This document shows, in pieces, positions 42,930-51,013 of a stretch of DNA of 64,000 nt (the stretch's first letter is position 1; every line of letters starts with the position of its first letter). Both the position numbers and the translations under genes were made by a program. The notes below the pieces were generated by a model. The model was not told the origin of the DNA. It saw only the letters and a program-made list of their open reading frames with translations, and searched no databases. Location of the stretch: positions 1 to 64,000 of the forward strand of contig ONCG01000017.1 in NCBI GenBank assembly GCA_900316285.1, in the 5' to 3' direction. This DNA comes from an uncultured Prevotellaceae bacterium (GTDB lineage Bacteria > Bacteroidota > Bacteroidia > Bacteroidales > Bacteroidaceae).

Positions 42930-45427
42930 TTCCTCACCACTCTCCTCACCCCATTCTTGCACACCACATAGATGCCGCGGGGCAGCTGGTGCAAGGTAGT
43001 TTCAGAAGCACCGCGGAGCACACAATGGCCTGCGAGGTCGTAGACACCATCCATGCAGGCGGCCGTCCTTGCATCCTGCGACCTGTCAGCGAGTTGTTCG
43101 ATGCCCGTGTCACCCCCCTGGCCGCGCAGCGGACAGAGCATCCACTGTCGATGCGTCGGCGTATCAGTATCGGCGGTGTACTTCCACGTACACACGGCCG
43201 TACCGGCATTGCTATTGGCATTACTCAGGTCGAGGGCATAGCTGCGATAGCGGGCAGGCGATATCTTGCTATATGGCAGGTCGATGGCATCCACGTAGAA
43301 CTGCTGTTCGGACGACGACGATGTCTGTGCCGACAGCTTCGACGAGCCAGAAGCACGGAAGGAGGTCAGCCGCTGGCCAAGTGCATTCTCCAGGACGAAC
43401 GGTCCTGTGCCATCGGTGCTTGAGCCGTCGGCAGCCTTGAGCTTCCAGCGCTGGTTGTCGCCATAGGTATTGTTCTCAATGGTCACTGCTCCGTTTGCGG
43501 CAGCCGTCAGCGCCATCGTCAGGTTATGGCGTGGCACGATGATGTATTCCACGTCCTCCTCCTGCTCAACGGCCGTCGTGCCGTCCACGGGCAACAGGAG
43601 TGTGGTAATGCTCTGCGTGGGAAGCTTCACCATGAGCGACGACCCGTCGAGCGTGAAGTCCTTTACACTCTTCAGACTTTCCGTCGACGACGTGCGATAG
43701 GCCTTGATGTCGCCGACATTGGGCAGGCCGGCAAACTGCGACAGGTCTACACAGTGGTAAGTCAGGCTGCCCTCGTTCAGCAGCACCAGTACCAGCGTGT
43801 CTTGTGCCTCGTTCATGGCAGCGAGCGACTGGTCGTTCAGCGATGTCACGATGCTATAGCCGCCATTGATGAAGCGTGAGCACTGCTGGCGCACATAGAA
43901 GTTCTTCACCCTTGCGTACGACTGGTCCTTGAAGCTGCCCCGAATGGTGCACCACTGGTCGTTCGCCTCTTCCATATACTGCCAGTCTATCCACGTCTCC
44001 GGCTGCAGGTAGCGCATGTCGTCGAACAGCTTCTGCGTGAGACTCAGGTTACCGCCGATGCCATTGCCGCCGGCACCCACCTCGCTCATCCATAGCGGCA
44101 TCTTGTCCTGATGAGCCAGGAAAGCCATGTGCACGCGGTCGGCATTGCTTCCCGAATAGGTGTGCGTGTTCCACTGTCCAATCTTCGAGAGCACACCGCC
44201 CTGCTTATATGCCTTGTAGCCGTTCTCCGCCAGTCCCACATTCGTCTCGTCGGATGCCGAGATGATGGTCGAGAGTCCCGAAGCGTCGAGAATGGGCTTG
44301 AGCACCTTGATGAACTTCACCTGCGAATCATAGTCGAAGTGGCAACCCTCCTGTGGGCCGTTGGCGAACCAGAAATTCGTCACCGACTCATTAAACGGCT
44401 CCAGCGTCTTGAACTCCAAGCCGTACTCATCCTTATAGTGCTTGCACACGTCCACCAGATAATGGGCAAACTCCTCATAGTACTCCGGCTTCAGGTTGTC
44501 CTTGCCGCCGTCGGCATTACCGCTCACGCAACCGCTGTAGGTCATGTAGTAAGGACACGAATTGCTAAAGGCCTCGAACACCGCATCCGGTCGCTTCTCA
44601 CGAATCTTCAGCATAATCTTGCGCTGAGCCTCGTCGCGGTCCCAGTGGTAGTCGTCACCCGAGAAGTCCTTGAAGCCCTCCATCTCTGCGCGCAGTCCCT
44701 TGCCATTGCCCATGTGGTGAGGCGTGCAGTTCTTGTTCTCCGGGTCGTCGCCACCGCCTATGTTATAGCGGAAGTGCTTGTAGTTCAGTCCTGTGGGACT
44801 CGTCAGCCAAGTCACAATCTCATCAATCTTCTTGTCGGTCCACTTGCCGCACTGGCCGGCCCACCAGCAGAGCGACACGCCCCATCCCTCAAACTTCTGT
44901 CGCACCAGCGAGGGGAACACCACATACGAGAGCGTGTCGACGGGCACCGAGCCATCCACCTTCTCGCTGAAGAACCAGAAGTGCTTCATGTCGGAGCCGT
45001 TCTTGTCGGAGAACACCTTGCTGCCGGAATCGTTGCTGTCGGTGCCCAAGTACTGGCCGTTGCCCTTGCAGCGAATGCGGATGTATGCCCCCTGAGCCTG
45101 CTCGAACGAGAACCTCGCATCGTCGGTGGCAGAGTCGGTGACGAACGTCGTGTTCCATGCGTTCAGCTTCGACAGATAGCGGTTGCCCTTCTCGCGGATG
45201 TAGTAGTAGCCATTGCCGTCGGGCACAATCGTCATCCGTTGCGGGCTCACCACCTTCGCCGTCTCCAGCTGTCCGCCATAGTCGCTCGCCATCCCCAGAT
45301 GGTTGCCACTGCTGTGCATCACGAACAGCGTCGTAGGAGTCGTAAAGTCCTGCTGAGACTGGGCGGCCACAACCATTGCCATGCCCAAGAGAGTAAGAAA
45401 CAGACGTTTAAGTTCAAAGCAATTCAT
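42926..45427 (-). CDS. GH30-family glycoside hydrolase with T9SS-like sorting tail
   Basis: 833 aa. Signal peptide (LFLTLLGMAMVVAAQSQ), then an N-terminal beta-trefoil (about 30-160). The GH30 barrel carries FEGWGVSLCWWAGQCGKW, acid/base E347 in LEPFNES and nucleophile E449 in MPLWMSEVG. A second trefoil lies at about 630-770. The EGWGxSLxWWA start is known from endo-beta-1,6-galactanases of GH30, so arabinogalactan side chains are a likely substrate. The end (GVYDLAGHCVLRG, LPRGIYVVCKNGVRRVVRK) resembles the T9SS type A sorting domain, making it a probable cargo of the secretion system encoded at 30-37 kb. Confidence 0.9.
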   Translation of the reverse strand: MNCFELKRLFLTLLGMAMVVAAQSQQDFTTPTTLFVMHSSGNHLGMASDYGGQLETAKVVSPQRMTIVPDGNGYYYIREKGNRYLSKLNAWNTTFVTDSATDDARFSFEQAQGAYIRIRCKGNGQYLGTDSNDSGSKVFSDKNGSDMKHFWFFSEKVDGSVPVDTLSYVVFPSLVRQKFEGWGVSLCWWAGQCGKWTDKKIDEIVTWLTSPTGLNYKHFRYNIGGGDDPENKNCTPHHMGNGKGLRAEMEGFKDFSGDDYHWDRDEAQRKIMLKIREKRPDAVFEAFSNSCPYYMTYSGCVSGNADGGKDNLKPEYYEEFAHYLVDVCKHYKDEYGLEFKTLEPFNESVTNFWFANGPQEGCHFDYDSQVKFIKVLKPILDASGLSTIISASDETNVGLAENGYKAYKQGGVLSKIGQWNTHTYSGSNADRVHMAFLAHQDKMPLWMSEVGAGGNGIGGNLSLTQKLFDDMRYLQPETWIDWQYMEEANDQWCTIRGSFKDQSYARVKNFYVRQQCSRFINGGYSIVTSLNDQSLAAMNEAQDTLVLVLLNEGSLTYHCVDLSQFAGLPNVGDIKAYRTSSTESLKSVKDFTLDGSSLMVKLPTQSITTLLLPVDGTTAVEQEEDVEYIIVPRHNLTMALTAAANGAVTIENNTYGDNQRWKLKAADGSSTDGTGPFVLENALGQRLTSFRASGSSKLSAQTSSSSEQQFYVDAIDLPYSKISPARYRSYALDLSNANSNAGTAVCTWKYTADTDTPTHRQWMLCPLRGQGGDTGIEQLADRSQDARTAACMDGVYDLAGHCVLRGASETTLHQLPRGIYVVCKNGVRRVVRK

Positions 45428-45610
45428 ATCTCACGTAATTTTTTTATTATGATCGTAGTGGAGCCAAGTCATGCACTCAGCACTGCAAAGTTACATGTTT
45501 TTTCCCAAAACCGAAAGAAAATTCCCATGAATATTGTTTTAGAAACAAATAAGAAACAATTAGAACAAAATAGAACAAAAGATATTTGCCTGCGGCACAC
45601 CCAGCGTGGT

Positions 45611-45760
45611 GAGGGTGTGTCAAAATAGAGCAAGGAGTCAATTTGTAGTCCCCTCCTTCTGGAAGGAGGGGTCAGGGGTGGTAGAGACAAATAAGGTTCG
45701 ACCTTTCCTGGGACTACTGGCAGCGTCTTTTCATCCATTATTTCATTTTGACACACCCTC
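45611..45760. repeat. MITE-like element, 150-bp short form (family E)
   Basis: GAGGGTGTGTCAAAAT (45611-45626) and ATTTTGACACACCCTC (45745-45760) are perfect 16-bp terminal inverted repeats. The inside holds TAGTCCCCTCCTTCTGGAAG, GAGGGGTCAGGGGTGGTAGA and ACTACTGGCAGCGTCTTTTC, all shared with the element at 6640-6904 in the matching order. No ORF is inside. Confidence 0.88.
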
Positions 45761-45787
45761 TGGGGGGTGGTAGCGAGACAATAAGGG

Positions 45788-45925
45788 ATCGCTTCGCGAG
45801 ATTTAGAGCCCCTTGATAAGGGGCGGCTATCGCTCGGCGACGAAGGAGACGCTTTCTTTCTCCATTTCATTACGAAAGCGGCAGAGCCGAGCGCAGAGCG
45901 AAGCGGGGAAAGAATGCAGGGTTTT
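45788..45925. repeat. Dispersed element shared with 4308-4402, inverted
   Basis: TAGAGCCCCTTGATAAGGGG, TCGCTCGGCGACGAAGGAGA, GAAGCGGGGAAAGAATGCAG appear inverted relative to 4308-4402. The middle carries an extra TTTCTCCATTTCATTACGAA block that recurs at 46030-46053. The whole gap 45428-46312 is repeats and contains no supported gene. Confidence 0.75.
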
Positions 45926-46119
45926 ATCGCTCCGCGAGAAATTATAAAAAAATCTATTTCAAAATCTCTCAAAATTATTTGTCCACGGAAATATTTGTTT
46001 TAAAGACCACTCGGCTTTGCCGCTTTCTTTCTCCATTTCATTACGAAAGCGGCCCGTTGGTTCGATTACGTAGCGTAGCGGAGAAAGAACCGCGCGCAGC
46101 GCCTCTCAACCCTTCATCG

Positions 46120-46273
46120 CGCAGCTTCGCTGCCTTACACGTCCGAAGGACTTTACCCGCAGCTCTGCTGCTTTACTCTTGTCGGGGTACTTGTCGGGGT
46201 ACTTGTCGGGGTACTTGTCGGGGTACTTGTCGGGGTACTTGTCGGGGTACTTGTCGGGGTACTTGTCCTGAAC
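46120..46273. repeat. TTTAC-linked hairpins followed by a 12-bp tandem array
   Basis: GCAGC-TTC-GCTGC, CTTACAC, GTCC-GAA-GGAC, TTTACCC, GCAGC-TCT-GCTGC and TTTAC (46120-46175) lead into seven exact copies of CTTGTCGGGGTA (46178-46261) and a partial eighth. The 12-bp unit would encode DKYP on the minus strand, but no gene is supported there. Confidence 0.9.
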
Positions 46274-46312
46274 TTGAGGGGGTACTTGATTCTCGCGCAT
46301 AGACGCAGAGTT

Positions 46313-46606
46313 TTAATCTGCCATCATGATTCCTCGTGAGGAGTCTAGTTCCATTTTCCGATTACACCTCGGGCATTTACCCTCGATGGGATTCCATGTG
46401 GAGAGATGTTCCGTGTCCCCACAGATTGGGCAATGCACATCATATTGTGACCTTGCAAGTTCATCAGCCGATATGTATACGATGTTTTTGCATTTACTGC
46501 ATTTGAAGTTATAGTATTCGCCTGACATCAGCGCATAATGTCCATTCGGCTCAGTCTGAACACTATACCCACACTTCTTACATACGTATGTTCGCCATTC
46601 TGCCAT
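46313..46606 (-). CDS. Small zinc-ribbon protein
   Basis: 97 aa with three cysteine pairs: YVCKKCGY, KCSKCKNI and HCPICGD, plus KCPRCNRK, giving at least two zinc-binding sites. The order suggests two rubredoxin-like or zinc-ribbon knuckles. No catalytic residues are visible. It follows the NUDIX gene by 53 bp on the same strand and may be the last gene of the XRE-DUF2075-NUDIX unit, or independent. The 3' end is in a repeat (AGACGCAGAGTTTTA) that also forms the array at 51285. Confidence 0.75.
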   Translation of the reverse strand: MAEWRTYVCKKCGYSVQTEPNGHYALMSGEYYNFKCSKCKNIVYISADELARSQYDVHCPICGDTEHLSTWNPIEGKCPRCNRKMELDSSRGIMMAD

Positions 46607-46659
46607 ATTAATAATGTGTTTGTTTATAATCTTTTCACTGCTCTTCGGTTTTCATTTTG

Positions 46660-47055
46660 TTATAAACTTTTCAATTCATCAACCACGATTCTGTCTGCAG
46701 GCAGCCAGTTTACGTCATCCAGCTTTCCTTGTTTCAGCCAACGTGCCGCCTCATGTTCAAGTAAAACGGGGTGGCCACTCTCTATGTGGCAAAGAAAGCA
46801 ATGCATGGTAAGATGGAATTTTGGGTAGTCCCATTCAACGGTTTTCACCAATCGTTCTACAACGATTCGGGTTTCCAGTTCTTCCCATATCTCACGCAGT
46901 AAAGCTTCTTCGGGCGTCTCTCCTGGTTCCATTTTGCCACCTGGGAACTCCCACCAGTCTTTCCAATCACCGTAGCCTCGCTGAGTGGCGAAGATACGCC
47001 CTTCGTCATCATGTATTATTGCTGCAACAACTTCTATCTGTTTCATTGATGTCAC
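46660..47055 (-). CDS. NUDIX hydrolase (MutT-like)
   Basis: 131 aa from GTG 47055, or 128 aa from ATG 47046. The NUDIX box is complete: GGKMEPGETPEEALLREIWE followed by ELE. The start EVVAAIIHDDEGRIFATQRG and WWEFPGG are as in MutT-type (8-oxo-)dNTP pyrophosphohydrolases. The GTG overlaps the TGA stop of the upstream helicase gene (GTGA), so the two are coupled; this makes a shared job likely. Possible roles are cleaning oxidised nucleotides or removing a nucleotide signal; the sequence does not decide. Confidence 0.9.
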   Translation of the reverse strand: MTSMKQIEVVAAIIHDDEGRIFATQRGYGDWKDWWEFPGGKMEPGETPEEALLREIWEELETRIVVERLVKTVEWDYPKFHLTMHCFLCHIESGHPVLLEHEAARWLKQGKLDDVNWLPADRIVVDELKSL

Positions 47056-49196
47056 AATTCTTCTAATCCGATTGATTTAAGATACTCATACGTCCCATCG
47101 TAAAACTCTGGAGCACGTGTTTTGTCGGTCTGACTTCCTTCTGGAACAACAATCACCATACCGAGACGGGCTCGAGTAAGAAGTACCCGATAAGCATTTT
47201 TCATGTAGAAACGTTTAATTTCCTGCTCAGTTTTGTCTTTTTTACTCCACTTTTGTTTTCCATCAAAGCAGAAGTAATCCCAGTCTTCTATATTAGGATT
47301 GTAACGAAAATCAGCATCCCACATGATTGTTGCATAATCTATTTCTAGTCCTTGAACGAAGAATTCGTTGAGTGCGACCTCCAAATAGTCAGAAGAACAA
47401 ACATACTCGGGAGAATCAAGGAACCAATTGGGAGTCTTACTAAGATATTGTCTTACTTTCATTATCTCATAACCCAAAGGTCGCATACGAGCAGCTTCTG
47501 AAGACATGAGCATCCCCATACGAGTTATCTCAGGAAATTCACCAGAAGATTTCATTTCCTTTAGTTTTTCCTTAGCTTTCTGTACATTTCTTGTAAGATA
47601 AATCTTGTACGTTGGAAATATCTCCTTATAAAGAGTTTCCGCCTCTCCAACTTCGCAAGAAAGAAGTTTGTTAACAAAATCTGACACTTTCCTATTACGA
47701 ATAGAACGTTGGCCTTCTGTTAAATGAAGCTTACTTCTTTCTTCGTCTGTACATAAACGCCCTTGTGACAAAAATTCATCACAATAATCTTGAAGTGACT
47801 TATTATCTGAATTTCTGCGTTGATATTCTTCATCAATTAATTGATCTGACAAATAAATTTGCCAATCATTATAAGGTTCAGTAGCAAGAACTTTCATCCA
47901 TTCTCCGATACCAGCTTCACCAGTATTAATCTCTTGTCCTCCGCCAACAAGACAAACAAAAACGCCCCAGTCACGTTGGTTCATGTCCCAAAGAAGAAGC
48001 CCAGGTTCAGAGAAAGGCCATGTTTCTTTATCTTGCCAATCTTTTTTGCCTGATTGTCCAGGAGAAAGCATTTTTTCTCTTGTCCAAGCACGTTGTGCTT
48101 CATCAAAGATAATAACATGTTGCGACCCCTTATCCGCACCTTCACGAAGTGTATATGACTTATCTTCCCAATTTAACCTGTTTTTGATTATTTCTTGTTT
48201 GTATGCGTATGCAGTTCGAATAACGGCATCAACAGAGATAGAGTCTTTTTCTTTATCTCGCTCTTTCTGAGAAAGCCCTTTCGCATGCTCGTATTTTTCT
48301 TTAGTTTCATCTTTCAACATTCCATTCTTATATTGTTCATCTAAATCACGACGAAGGGCTGTTGAAAGCACTTTAACTAGCGGGTCATTACCAGAAAGCA
48401 TACTTGCTCCTTCATTTTGACAACGAACAGAAAGACCTAATCCGACCAGGGTTTTTCCTGCTCCTGGAACACCCGTCACAAATACGATAGATTTACGTCT
48501 TTTCTCTTTTGCCTGTCGAACAATTTCCAGTACATAATCTTCTGCAGCCAAACGTGTGTCAGCGTCTGATTCACCTGAATTAAGGCCACGCACATTATTG
48601 CGTTCCCACATTTCACATGCTGCTTTGATAATGGTTGGCGTAGCTTTATAGATGCCTTTCTCCCAGATATCTTCCCAATTATTATCACCTTGGTAAGGCA
48701 GAGCATCATTCACTTGCTTAATAGCTAATTCAAGGTTATCATGGTTACATTTAATCGTACTCCATACTGATATCTCATCATTTTTGTCTGTATCAAAGTT
48801 CTCAGATGGTGCATTCATTTCAACAAGAATTGGAATGACCCATTTTTCATTACTTGTGCTATGGAAGTACTTTAGCCTTAGTGCATAGTTTCTGCATTGT
48901 TTGAGGTCATTAAGCGCATAATAATTGGAAGTATCGCCATCTTTATATTCAATGACGAATATCTTTCCTTTCGTTAAAAGCACAACATCAATCACAAAGT
49001 TTAGACTAGGGATACCATATTCAAAGATAATACGGCCTTCAATATTTAGATCACGTAAAACTTTTTGGAGATGATCAAACTCATGATCCCAAGTCTGAGT
49101 TTGTTTACTCTCGTCACGTAGTTTACCAGTAAACTCTTCCTTAGTGATGTTTAGGAACTCACTTACTGTATAAGAAACATGTTGTCCAGAAGTCAT
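47052..49196 (-). CDS. Nuclease-helicase fusion, DUF2075/Schlafen group 3-like
   Basis: 714 aa from ATG 49196 (MTSGQHVSYTVSEFLNITKE); a longer frame starts at 49253 inside the XRE gene. N-terminal PD-(D/E)xK-like nuclease core: D70 in NFVIDVVLL, then E83 and K85 in FVIEYKDG. Then the DUF2075 helicase: Walker A GVPGAGKT at 242-249, Walker B FDEAQRAW at 365-366, and YRVLLTRARLGMVIVVPEG near the end as the last helicase motif. Known: DUF2075 proteins are found in defence islands and with nucleases. It is clearly AT-richer than surrounding genes, a sign of transfer. It is transcribed between an XRE regulator and a NUDIX gene. Confidence 0.9.
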   Translation of the reverse strand: MTSGQHVSYTVSEFLNITKEEFTGKLRDESKQTQTWDHEFDHLQKVLRDLNIEGRIIFEYGIPSLNFVIDVVLLTKGKIFVIEYKDGDTSNYYALNDLKQCRNYALRLKYFHSTSNEKWVIPILVEMNAPSENFDTDKNDEISVWSTIKCNHDNLELAIKQVNDALPYQGDNNWEDIWEKGIYKATPTIIKAACEMWERNNVRGLNSGESDADTRLAAEDYVLEIVRQAKEKRRKSIVFVTGVPGAGKTLVGLGLSVRCQNEGASMLSGNDPLVKVLSTALRRDLDEQYKNGMLKDETKEKYEHAKGLSQKERDKEKDSISVDAVIRTAYAYKQEIIKNRLNWEDKSYTLREGADKGSQHVIIFDEAQRAWTREKMLSPGQSGKKDWQDKETWPFSEPGLLLWDMNQRDWGVFVCLVGGGQEINTGEAGIGEWMKVLATEPYNDWQIYLSDQLIDEEYQRRNSDNKSLQDYCDEFLSQGRLCTDEERSKLHLTEGQRSIRNRKVSDFVNKLLSCEVGEAETLYKEIFPTYKIYLTRNVQKAKEKLKEMKSSGEFPEITRMGMLMSSEAARMRPLGYEIMKVRQYLSKTPNWFLDSPEYVCSSDYLEVALNEFFVQGLEIDYATIMWDADFRYNPNIEDWDYFCFDGKQKWSKKDKTEQEIKRFYMKNAYRVLLTRARLGMVIVVPEGSQTDKTRAPEFYDGTYEYLKSIGLEEL

Positions 49197-49212
49197 AATT
49201 ACATCTAAAAGA

Positions 49213-49425
49213 TCAATAGTTAAACAACTCGCTCTTAGTAATACCAAGAGCATTGGCTATCTTGACAATCGTGTTCAGTGTTGGGCTCTTTTCGCCACGC
49301 TCGATAGTGCCAATATAGGTTCTATCAACATCACACTTAAATGCAAATTGTTCCTGTGAATAACCTGCATTTCTTCTTAATTCTGCTACACGTTTGCCAA
49401 ACGCAATGTTTTCTGCTGTTTTCAT
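49213..49425 (-). CDS. XRE-family regulator of the nuclease-helicase operon
   Basis: 70 aa, a single HTH domain: AFGKRVAELRRNAGYSQEQF, FKCDVDRTYIGTIERGEKSP and NTIVKIANALGITKSELF. This matches the restriction-modification controller type of small XRE proteins. 16 bp separates its stop from the helicase start. It should bind the 13-bp inverted repeat over its promoter (49443-49477) and so set the level of the whole operon. Confidence 0.93.
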   Translation of the reverse strand: MKTAENIAFGKRVAELRRNAGYSQEQFAFKCDVDRTYIGTIERGEKSPTLNTIVKIANALGITKSELFNY

Positions 49426-49429
49426 GCTG

Positions 49430-49460
49430 CAAAGATAATTAAATGCTATCTTTAGTACAA
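49430..49460 (-). promoter_or_regulatory. Promoter of the XRE-nuclease-helicase-NUDIX operon
   Basis: On the minus strand TTG (49460-49458), 20 bp and TATCTTTG (49437-49430). The ATG follows 4 bp after the -7 box, so the message should be leaderless or nearly so. Confidence 0.7.
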
Positions 49461-49477
49461 CGGTCTAAAGATAGCAT
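49443..49477. promoter_or_regulatory. Perfect 13-bp inverted repeat, probable operator
   Basis: ATGCTATCTTTAG (49443-49455) and CTAAAGATAGCAT (49465-49477) are exact inverted copies separated by 9 bp. The spacer contains the -33 element of the operon and the left arm lies in the promoter spacer. This is the expected place and size for an XRE dimer or tetramer operator. Confidence 0.75.
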
Positions 49478-49600
49478 ATTATCATTCTCTTATACCGCAA
49501 ACGAGAGAAGAGGGAAAATGTTCCATCAATTCCTTCTTTCCTTAGAAATAAAGAAAGAAATAAGATGGTGCCGGATGCATTGCCATTCAAAAAAGTTTGC

Positions 49601-49608
49601 TATCTTTG
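49601..49608 (+). promoter_or_regulatory. Promoter -7 box of the DUF6794 gene
   Basis: TATCTTTG with TTG at 49580-49582 (18-bp spacer), 67 bp before the ATG at 49675. Confidence 0.6.
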
Positions 49609-49674
49609 CAGGCAGAACCATCGCCGATGGAGTTGGACAAAAGATGATATTATTACAACCAAAAACATAAGATC

Positions 49675-49971
49675 ATGAGTGAAGAAGTGAAAATCCCCAA
49701 GACGAAGGAGGAGTGCTTTGCATTGCTTGACGAAATGCTAAGCCAAGAGGACAAGGAGACGATTGTCAAGACGGAGTATACCTTTCAGTTGCATTTCGGG
49801 CTGGGCATGTGGATAAGGAACAACTGGATTTATAACCGAACGGAGGAGGAAACGAATGATTTCCTGAAACAGTTTGTGGATGACGAGGAGGATCTGTTCA
49901 TGGTTCATCCTGACGATTGTTCGGATGTCATCATCCAGGCATACCAGAAATACCTGAAAGGGAAGGCCTGA
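49675..49971 (+). CDS. DUF6794-like small protein
   Basis: 98 aa, acidic. KIPKTKEECFALLDEMLSQE, TYTFQLHFGLGMWIRNNWIY (first residues approximate) and the acidic end DDEEDLFMVHPDDCSDVIIQ fit a family of small Bacteroidetes proteins that I associate with DUF6794. These are often encoded near mobile or toxin-related genes; no activity is known. It stands alone with its own promoter. Confidence 0.7.
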   Translation: MSEEVKIPKTKEECFALLDEMLSQEDKETIVKTEYTFQLHFGLGMWIRNNWIYNRTEEETNDFLKQFVDDEEDLFMVHPDDCSDVIIQAYQKYLKGKA

Positions 49972-50298
49972 CGGAAACGGGCAGAACTGGCACGCGCCAG
50001 CGGCGTGTAAGGTGCTGTGCCATTGGCGCCTATCTGCGGTAAAATGTAGCCGATTAATTATCTATTAGTTGTTTGTTTTCTCTTGTTATAATTGTAAAAA
50101 TAACTTTATTTATGTTTTTTAAAGCCTTAAATAAGGTTAACAAAGCGTTGTCTTCATTTCTTTCTGTTTTGTGCGTATTTTCATCTTTGTTTGCCTTGAT
50201 GCATGATGAATATATTTTACATGCGTTAAATAGTATTAAGGTGGCGGGGTTTTTGTGATTTCTGGCTGGTTTCTTGATGATATATCGAAAAATTGTTG
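49972..50298. other. Gene-free gap with AT-rich sequence
   Basis: 49985-50040 has GCCAGCGGCGTGTAAGGTGC, a TTTAC-type hairpin linker. 50045-50280 is AT-rich. Two overlapping ORFs on opposite strands lie here, of which neither has a promoter or a family; I see no supported gene. Confidence 0.5.
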
Positions 50299-50306
50299 TA
50301 TCTTTG
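50299..50306 (+). promoter_or_regulatory. Promoter -7 box of the DUF6291 gene
   Basis: TATCTTTG, 81 bp before the ATG at 50388; TTG words upstream are at non-ideal distance. Confidence 0.55.
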
Positions 50307-50387
50307 TAGGCGGAATCTGTTGGCAGACCGAAACGAGGAAAACCACGGAAACAATCAGAACTACCGGAAACAATAACATTAAAACCT

Positions 50388-50717
50388 ATGGATACAAAAG
50401 TAGGAAAAGAAATTGAGGTTCCTTTCGGTGACCCGAACCTCCCAAAGCCAAAAGCCATCGTTCTCTATCCCAGTCAGTGGGAGGCTCTGCAGGTGCTCTC
50501 CACGCAAGAGGCTGGATGGCTCTTTCAGACTCTCTTCCGTATACTCAATGGCGAGGATCAAAAAGAGTTGGAGAAGACGCTTCCGACAACTGTCCTCATG
50601 GGGCTCAGGTTCATTATGGCGCAAGTGAAAGTCGATACTGAAAAATATCAACAATCAGCGCAAAGTAGAAAAGAACGTAACGCCCGATACTATGAAAAGA
50701 ATAAGAAAGAGAAATAA
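50388..50717 (+). CDS. DUF6291-like hypothetical protein
   Basis: 109 aa. KAIVLYPSQWEALQVLSTQE, AGWLFQTLFRILNGEDQKEL, LRFIMAQVKVDTEKYQQSAQ and a basic tail (SRKERNARYYEKNKKEK) fit the short family (DUF6291) related to N-terminal domains of phage and plasmid replication proteins in Bacteroidetes. A longer partner domain is missing. Function unknown; possibly a remnant of a mobile element. Confidence 0.7.
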   Translation: MDTKVGKEIEVPFGDPNLPKPKAIVLYPSQWEALQVLSTQEAGWLFQTLFRILNGEDQKELEKTLPTTVLMGLRFIMAQVKVDTEKYQQSAQSRKERNARYYEKNKKEK

Positions 50718-50754
50718 GACGTCTTAAGATGTTTTGCCTTTCATATAAAAATGA

Positions 50755-50832
50755 AATAGAAAAAGAAAATGAAAAAGAAAATGAAATAGAAAATGAAAAG
50801 GAAAATGAAAATGAAAATGAAAATGAAAGAGA
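50755..50832 (+). repeat. AAATGA/AAATAG low-complexity tract
   Basis: About twelve 6-bp units, mostly GAAAAT or GAAATA, directly after the DUF6291 gene. Such purine tracts are prone to slippage. It could encode nothing long. Confidence 0.85.
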
Positions 50833-50870
50833 AGAATAGTCAGCAGCATAGCTGCTTCCTCTTCTTCTAA

Positions 50871-50898
50871 CCGTTAGCGGTTTTATTACCGCTAACGG
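50871..50898. terminator. Hairpin CCGTTAGCGG/CCGCTAACGG
   Basis: Perfect 10-bp arms with an 8-base AT loop (50871-50880 and 50889-50898). A possible late terminator of the DUF6291 transcript, though no T-run follows directly. Confidence 0.5.
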
Positions 50899-51013
50899 AA
50901 AAGATGAGGAGGAGGAAAGCCGCAGCGGCGGCTATTTTTAAAAAAAATAAACTTAGAGGGAGGGTTGATTGCTGGTGTCAGACAAGTTCGGAGGGCACAA
51001 AATCTCGTAAAGC

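Noticed and set aside
44111-45628. 505-codon ORF on the plus strand
   Set aside because: It is the antisense frame of the GH30 gene, which has a signal peptide, catalytic residues and a sorting tail. The long open frame follows from the GC-biased codon use.
46106-46300. 64-aa ORF with eight DKYP units
   Set aside because: It is entirely made of the 12-bp tandem repeat and TTTAC hairpins. There is no promoter box or homologue I recognise, so it is treated as repeat sequence.
50073-50258. 61-aa hydrophobic ORF, possible small membrane protein
   Set aside because: It has no promoter box at a fitting distance, lies in AT-rich gap sequence, and overlaps another open frame on the minus strand. 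Not enough support.
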